From the NCBI GenBank assembly GCA_024278595.1, contig JAJRSW010000068.1:1-64000 (forward strand): a DNA stretch of 64,000 bases, written 5' to 3'. This document shows, one piece after another, positions 59,346-64,000 of this stretch. The position numbers and the translations under genes were made by a program. The stretch comes from Fidelibacterota bacterium (GTDB lineage: Bacteria > Fidelibacterota > UBA8477 > JABMPR01). The notes below the pieces were generated by a model. It saw nothing but the letters and a program-made list of their open reading frames with translations. It searched no databases and was not told where the DNA came from. The first letter of the stretch is position 1, and each line of letters opens with the position of its first letter.

Positions 59346-62300
59346 ATGATGAAAGAAGTATCCAGCAAAGTAGATTTTATCGCCCTGGAGCACGACATGC
59401 TCGATTTCTGGAAACAGGCCGATATTTTTAACAAACTCAGAGCTCAAAACGCTGGCAACGAACCTTGGTCTTTTCTCGATGGTCCGATCACTGCCAATAA
59501 TCCCATGGGTGTCCACCACGCCTGGGGTCGAACCTATAAAGATCTTTTTCAGCGCTTTCATGCCATGCTGGGCAAAGAATTGCGTTACCAGAATGGCTTT
59601 GACTGTCAGGGATTATGGGTGGAAGTCGAAGTCGAAAAAGAGTTGGGCTTCAAATCCAAAACTGATATCGAAGCCTACGGCATCGAAGAATTTGTCAATA
59701 AATGCAAAGACCGCGTGCGAAAATATTCAGCGGTCCAGACGGAACAGTCCAAGCGCATGGGCTACTGGATGGATTGGGACAATTCCTACTTTACCATGTC
59801 TGATGAAAACAATTATACCATTTGGGGCTTTCTGAAAAAATGTTTTGACCGGGACCTGATCTACAAGGGCTATGATGTGATGCCCTGGTGTACTCGCTGT
59901 GGCTCAGCGCTCTCCGAACATGAAATTGCTACTGAGGGTTATAAAGAATTGACCCACACATCCATTTATTTAAAATTTCCCCTGAAAGATCGTGAGCAGG
60001 AATCACTGCTGGTCTGGACCACCACCCCCTGGACCCTGTCATCCAATGTTATGGCGGCGGTTCATCCGGATCTTGATTATGTGAAGGTCCGGCAGGGCGC
60101 TGAAATTTACTATCTGGTTGAGGGTCGCCTCTCCATCCTGCAAGGGGATTATGAGCTGCTGGAGACCCTTAAAGGCCGGGATATGCATGGTTGGGAATAT
60201 CATGGTCCGTTTGATGAATTACCCATCCAGCAGGATATCCATCATGCCATCATATTCTGGGAAGAGATCTCGGAAAATGATGGTACCGGAATTGTCCATA
60301 TTGCCCCCGGTTGTGGAAAAGAGGACAACGCCTTAGCCAAGGAAATGGGTTTTCAGGTCATTAAGCCCATTGATGAATTCGGCAATTATCTGGAAGGTTT
60401 TGGAGCATGGACCGGGACCAATGTCATGGGCAACGGTGACCAGGTCATTGACGATCTCTCCCAAAAGGGTCTGCGCTATAAACGTGAACCAATTACTCAC
60501 CGCTATCCCATCTGTTGGCGGCACGGTACCGAATTGGTTTTCCGACCGGTGGATGAATGGTTCATTGCCATGGATGAACTGCGGCCCGAGATCGCCGAAG
60601 TCACGAAACAGGTAAACTGGATTCCTTCCTACGGCAAAGAGCGGGAGCTGGACTGGCTCAAAAATATGCATGATTGGATGATCTCCAAAAAACGCTATTG
60701 GGGCCTGGCTTTACCTATTTGGACATTTGAGGATGGTTCATTTTTCGTGGTGGGTTCAGAAGCTGAATTGAAAGATTTAGCTGTGGAAGGTTGGTCAGAA
60801 TTTGAAGATAAGAGCCCCCATAGACCCTGGATTGATCAGGTTAAAATAAAACATCCAAAAACCGGGCTAATTGGCACCCGGGTCCCTGATGTGGGAAACC
60901 CCTGGTTGGATGCGGGAATTGTGCCCTACTCTACTATGGATTACCGCAAAGACCCGGAATACTGGGAAAAATGGTTTCCGGCTGATTTTATTGTTGAATC
61001 TCTTCCCGGGCAGTTCCGTAACTGGTTCTATGCTATCCTGGCCATGAGTACTGTCATGGAAAACCGTCCACCGATTAAAACCATCATGGGCCATGCTCTG
61101 GTAAAAGATGAAAACGGTGATGATATGCACAAATCCGCCGGTAATGCCATCTGGTTTGATGATGCTGCTGAGGAAATGGGTGTGGATGTTATGCGCTGGA
61201 TGTATGCCGCTCAGGTGCCTGTCAACAATCTGAATTTTGGGTATGGGGTAGCAGATGAGGTTCGGCGCAAGATTCTAACACTCTGGAATACCTACTCCTT
61301 TTTTGTAACCTATGCTCGCTTGGATGAGTTTGAGCCACTGTCAGAACTGGATGAAACCACTTTAACTGAGTTGGATAAATGGGTTCTGGCTCGTTTGAAC
61401 CGTCTGGTGGGGCTGGCTCGTAAGGACTATGATTTATTTCAAACCGATAAGCTCATGCTCAAAATAAACCGTTTTGTTGATGATCTTTCCAACTGGTATG
61501 TTCGTCGTTCCCGGCGACGTTTCTGGAAGAGTGAAAATGATACGGATAAATGGGCGGCTTATCATACCCTTTATCAGGCTTTGGTCACCCTGACCAAATT
61601 GCTGGCACCGGTTGCTCCGTTTTTTACAGAGGCCATCTACCAGAATCTGGTGGCAGCTTCAGACCCTGAAGCCCCTCAGAGCATCCATCTCTGTCGTTTC
61701 CCTGAAGTAGAGGAACAGTGGCTGGATGAGGATCTCCTCCGACGGGTCGATGTGGTGATCAAGGCGGTTGAATTGGGCCGGGCGGCCAGGAATAAGGCCA
61801 ATCTCAAAGTTCGTCAACCCCTGGCCGGTGTATCGGTATATTTCCCGGATGAAACGGATCGCTCTTATGCTCATGATCTACGGGATCAGATTTTGGAAGA
61901 GCTAAATATTAAAACCATGACCGTGGTTGAGACCGCTGATGATCTGGTTCAATACGATATCAAACCAAACCTGGGGTTGCTGGGTCCCAAGTATGGCAAA
62001 GATATGGGAACCATTCGGAGCTTGATCGCTACTGCAGATCCTCAAGAACTGTTGCAGAGATCCAAATCAGGTAAAATTATTCACTTGAGCGATGGTTCGG
62101 TTGCATTTGAATTACTGCCCACCGAATTATTGGTCACCAGTATTGAACCTGAAGGACAGGCTGTGGTCGAGGAAGCCGGGATAGTGGTTGCCGTTGATAC
62201 TGAACTAAGCCCTGCTCTTATCAGTGAGGGTCTGGCGCGAGATTTTATCCGGAATGTGCAGAATATGCGCAAGGATGCTGAATTCGATGTCTCCGATCGG

Positions 62301-62477
62301 ATTCATATTTTTATTGATACCGTTGTTGAACTCCAAAACGTGATTCGTGAGCATCAGGAATATATCGCCAATGAAACTCTGGCAGAGGAAATCAATTTTG
62401 CACCTAATGCAGCCACTTATCAAGCTGATTTCAAATTAGGCGGGAGCATTTGCAAGGTAGGTATCGAACGTCACTAA
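59346..62477 (+). CDS. ileS: Isoleucyl-tRNA synthetase
   Basis: Large class I synthetase (1043). The HIGH motif is in the variant form NPMGVHHAWGRTYK, and KMSKS is DMHKSAGN, so the first Lys is Asp while the second Lys and GN are kept. The editing domain (WTTTPWTLSSNVMAAVHPDLDYV), GTGIVHIAPGCGKED, WRHGTELVFRPVDEWFI and the C-terminal anticodon region (VRRSRRRFWKSE) are complete. A variant signature of this kind is known for some IleS of uncultured phyla; I cannot rule out that it belongs to a sister subfamily. Confidence 0.93.
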   Translation: MMKEVSSKVDFIALEHDMLDFWKQADIFNKLRAQNAGNEPWSFLDGPITANNPMGVHHAWGRTYKDLFQRFHAMLGKELRYQNGFDCQGLWVEVEVEKELGFKSKTDIEAYGIEEFVNKCKDRVRKYSAVQTEQSKRMGYWMDWDNSYFTMSDENNYTIWGFLKKCFDRDLIYKGYDVMPWCTRCGSALSEHEIATEGYKELTHTSIYLKFPLKDREQESLLVWTTTPWTLSSNVMAAVHPDLDYVKVRQGAEIYYLVEGRLSILQGDYELLETLKGRDMHGWEYHGPFDELPIQQDIHHAIIFWEEISENDGTGIVHIAPGCGKEDNALAKEMGFQVIKPIDEFGNYLEGFGAWTGTNVMGNGDQVIDDLSQKGLRYKREPITHRYPICWRHGTELVFRPVDEWFIAMDELRPEIAEVTKQVNWIPSYGKERELDWLKNMHDWMISKKRYWGLALPIWTFEDGSFFVVGSEAELKDLAVEGWSEFEDKSPHRPWIDQVKIKHPKTGLIGTRVPDVGNPWLDAGIVPYSTMDYRKDPEYWEKWFPADFIVESLPGQFRNWFYAILAMSTVMENRPPIKTIMGHALVKDENGDDMHKSAGNAIWFDDAAEEMGVDVMRWMYAAQVPVNNLNFGYGVADEVRRKILTLWNTYSFFVTYARLDEFEPLSELDETTLTELDKWVLARLNRLVGLARKDYDLFQTDKLMLKINRFVDDLSNWYVRRSRRRFWKSENDTDKWAAYHTLYQALVTLTKLLAPVAPFFTEAIYQNLVAASDPEAPQSIHLCRFPEVEEQWLDEDLLRRVDVVIKAVELGRAARNKANLKVRQPLAGVSVYFPDETDRSYAHDLRDQILEELNIKTMTVVETADDLVQYDIKPNLGLLGPKYGKDMGTIRSLIATADPQELLQRSKSGKIIHLSDGSVAFELLPTELLVTSIEPEGQAVVEEAGIVVAVDTELSPALISEGLARDFIRNVQNMRKDAEFDVSDRIHIFIDTVVELQNVIREHQEYIANETLAEEINFAPNAATYQADFKLGGSICKVGIERH

Positions 62478-62520
62478 ATGTCTCATAACCCCCTTAATAG
62501 TGCTTGCGAATTTGGACTAA

Positions 62521-62550
62521 ATCCCCTCCTGGGAGGGGCAAGGGGTGGGT
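62521..62550. repeat. G/C-rich hairpin-like repeat
   Basis: CCCCTCCTGGGAGGGG followed by CAAGGGGTGGGTTT, a word widely repeated as junk in environmental bacterial genomes. Partial inverted repeat; no T-tract. Confidence 0.5.
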
Positions 62551-62559
62551 TTATCAATG

Positions 62560-62585
62560 GCAAGTCGAAGATATCTTCCACTTGC
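62560..62585. promoter_or_regulatory. 26-base palindrome upstream of lspA
   Basis: GCAAGTCGAAGATATCTTCC followed by ACTTGC pairs with itself except for one C/C mismatch. It lies 70 bases before the lspA start. Could be an operator or simply a repeat end; not tested. Confidence 0.35.
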
Positions 62586-62654
62586 TTATTCTGAAAAGTG
62601 AATTAGCCTTCACCACATCTGCTATACATCGAAAGGGTTCATAAAATTAAATCA

Positions 62655-63152
62655 ATGTTGAAATATCTGGGGATTTCTGCCATCCTGGTCCTTTTGGATC
62701 ATGGAACCAAGTACTGGGCGATTGTGGCGTTAAAAGGCAAACCGGCCTGGCCACAAGGCTGGACCCTGTTTCGTTTTGATTATGCCGAGAACTACAATAT
62801 GGCTTTTAGCATGACTTTTATTCCCATGCCTCTAGTGAATGTTTTGGCAATTGGGGCCATGGGTTTACTGTTCTATCTACTCTGGGAATACAAAGATAAA
62901 CATATCTTGCCCAGTATCGGTCTGGCTTTCATTCTGGGAGGTGCTTTCGGAAATATTCCAGAGCGCTTGATGCGAGGCTATGTCGTGGACTTTATCAGTG
63001 TGGATTGGCCGGATTGGTTGTTTTTTACCCGCTGGCCTACCTTCAATATTGCTGATAGTGCTGTTAATGTTGGCATGGTTCTTTACCTGGGTTATGTCTT
63101 TTTTGTAGAGGGTAAAAAGAACAAACCAGTGGTTCTTGAGATAGAGCAATAG
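62655..63152 (+). CDS. lspA: Lipoprotein signal peptidase (signal peptidase II)
   Basis: Cuts the signal peptide from lipoproteins in the inner membrane. Four transmembrane helices; LVLLDHGTKYWAI (first conserved Asp), FRFDYAENYNMAF (family ENxGxAF here ENYNMAF), GGAFGNIPERLMRGYVVDF (catalytic Asp of VVDF) and WPTFNIADSAVNVG (catalytic Asp of NIADS). 165 residues is normal. It serves the lipoproteins predicted here, such as the TPR protein. Confidence 0.94.
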   Translation: MLKYLGISAILVLLDHGTKYWAIVALKGKPAWPQGWTLFRFDYAENYNMAFSMTFIPMPLVNVLAIGAMGLLFYLLWEYKDKHILPSIGLAFILGGAFGNIPERLMRGYVVDFISVDWPDWLFFTRWPTFNIADSAVNVGMVLYLGYVFFVEGKKNKPVVLEIEQ

Positions 63153-63232
63153 ATCGACCTGGTTCTATACCAAATATAGATAATCCAAATTCCCTCCCCA
63201 TCTGGATCCTGCTGAGTCTTCGTCTATGTAAT

Positions 63233-63265
63233 AACCTTGCGGTGGCTCTAAGCCTCCGCAAGGTT
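63233..63265. repeat. Dispersed CCTTGCGG hairpin
   Basis: AACCTTGCGG / CCGCAAGGTT around a 13-base loop. Shares arms with the terminator at 15390. Lies between the ends of lspA and the converging T9SS gene, with no good T-tract. Confidence 0.6.
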
Positions 63266-63284
63266 ACAAGGTTATGTGGTTGGA

Positions 63285-64000
63285 TTATCGCAAGTAAATC
63301 ATTTTTATCGTTTCATTAAACTCACTGGTTTGCAATACACAGAAATAGACCCCACTACTAACAGAGTTACCCATTTCGTTAGTGCCAGCCCATTTGACAC
63401 CATAGGTCCCGGCGGGTTGAGTCCCATCTACAATAGTCAAAACTCTACGACCTGTGAGATCATAGATAGTTAGACTTACATCTGCTCGCTCAGGTAATTC
63501 ATATTGGATTGTTGTACTTGGATTGAATGGATTAGGATAACTTGGTTTAAGGTCAAAAATGACAGGCTTGGGGCTATTATCACTTATGAATGACGGATTG
63601 TATGCCGTACACTGCTGAAAATTGAAATCAACACCCCCCGTGATGCCATCTGCACTTACTACAACGATTGAGGCATCTTCGAAATTATCCGTACCACCAT
63701 TCCATAAGAAGTTGGGATAATTATATCTTCCAGCATAGGATACGCTGATTTTGTATTCTCCAGCCAGTAGATCTACTGAATACGGTCCTGGGGGTGTCTC
63801 CAGACTGGTAACATAATCGTACGCACCACTATTGGAAATCGTCAAGTAGACCAATGCTCCATCTTCAATGTCACCTGAAAAGCTAATTGTGCCACTAACG
63901 GTTCCAGAATCGATGGGAGTCTCAGCAAAGTCTACATTTTGAATCAGGGTGTCCCCAGAGACGATTGAAATTATCTCAGCTACATTCAGGTTGGTAGTTC
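63285..64000 (-). CDS. T9SS-sorted secreted protein, 5' end beyond the window
   Basis: The frame is open to the window edge, past the ORF-track TTG at 63854, reading NVAEIISIVSGDTLIQNVDFAETPIDSGTVSGTISFSG. That resembles repeated carboxypeptidase-regulatory-like domains (SGTISFSGDIEDGALVYLTISNSG). The C-terminal 85 residues are a T9SS type A sorting domain (YPNPFNPSTTIQYELPERADVSLTIYDLTGRRV, WAGTNEMGNSVSSGVYF, ending KMIYLR). It is a surface or secreted protein of unknown function whose N-terminus and size cannot be judged here. Confidence 0.85.
   Translation of the reverse strand, partial: TTNLNVAEIISIVSGDTLIQNVDFAETPIDSGTVSGTISFSGDIEDGALVYLTISNSGAYDYVTSLETPPGPYSVDLLAGEYKISVSYAGRYNYPNFLWNGGTDNFEDASIVVVSADGITGGVDFNFQQCTAYNPSFISDNSPKPVIFDLKPSYPNPFNPSTTIQYELPERADVSLTIYDLTGRRVLTIVDGTQPAGTYGVKWAGTNEMGNSVSSGVYFCVLQTSEFNETIKMIYLR

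Overview
The window looks like a chromosomal segment of an uncultured bacterium of the Fibrobacteres-Chlorobi-Bacteroidetes superphylum; a Marinimicrobia-like (Neomarinimicrobiota) lineage fits best, but no rRNA is present to prove it. The main clue is three secreted proteins or remnants that end in a type IX secretion C-terminal sorting domain (YPNPFNPST ... YLR). DUF5916 and MXAN_6640-like exported proteins, an NtrY/NtrX-type sigma-54 system and dockerin-like repeats agree with this. All functions are read from sequence by eye; no database search was run.

Layout. 1-4.1 kb is a gene graveyard in front of tRNA-Phe: a topA fragment, a chimera of a DUF5131 fragment and an M6-peptidase tail, one intact T9SS-sorted protein, and a second copy of the tRNA 3' half at 391-433 that looks like an integration scar. 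4.2-7.6 kb holds a lipoprotein-like serine protease, a small heme-copper-oxidase-like membrane protein, rlmN and punA. 7.8-15.4 kb encodes a PDZ envelope protein, a decayed small gene, a DUF4390/NtrY/NtrX signalling operon and a DUF5916 outer-membrane protein. 15.7-18.5 kb is an NfnAB/SudAB-like electron-transfer operon with a ferritin-like protein, preceded by a textbook sigma-54 promoter. 18.7-25.7 kb carries an RsbRD_N-like protein and a minus-strand housekeeping operon (cysteine desulfurase, mnmA, nucleotidyltransferase, unknown, LytR_C, rsfS, argS). 26-33.6 kb has mgtE, a glycosyltransferase, DUF3108, a metalloprotease with dockerin repeats, and a cNMP-binding protein coupled to an AI-2E-type permease. 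33.6-41 kb has a MITE-like repeat, a possible 44-aa gene, a barrel-TPR protein, a choice-of-anchor-V protein, a TPR lipoprotein, a phosphoesterase, a glycosyltransferase and a nucleosidase-like protein. 41.2-49.3 kb has ppdK, two tandem soluble cNMP-sensing histidine kinases, yaaA and a corrinoid/UroD methyltransferase pair.

49.3-57.6 kb is an AT-rich accessory island. It contains three type II toxin-antitoxin modules (HigB with HigA-ImmA; RHH/RelE with a broken antitoxin; Phd/ParE), two remnants of a group II intron 3' end, and several short repeat families. One repeat insertion can be dated against an intact empty site. 57.6-64 kb returns to housekeeping genes: a Deg-type protease, ileS, lspA, and a T9SS-sorted protein running off the window end.

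How the parts fit: the NtrX-like regulator and the -24/-12 promoter of the electron-transfer operon lie in the same window, so direct control is plausible though unproven. The best candidates for something not well described are the tandem cNMP histidine kinases and the repeat/toxin-antitoxin/intron island. I see no CRISPR array, no intact integrase or transposase, and no clear defence operon beyond the toxin-antitoxin modules.
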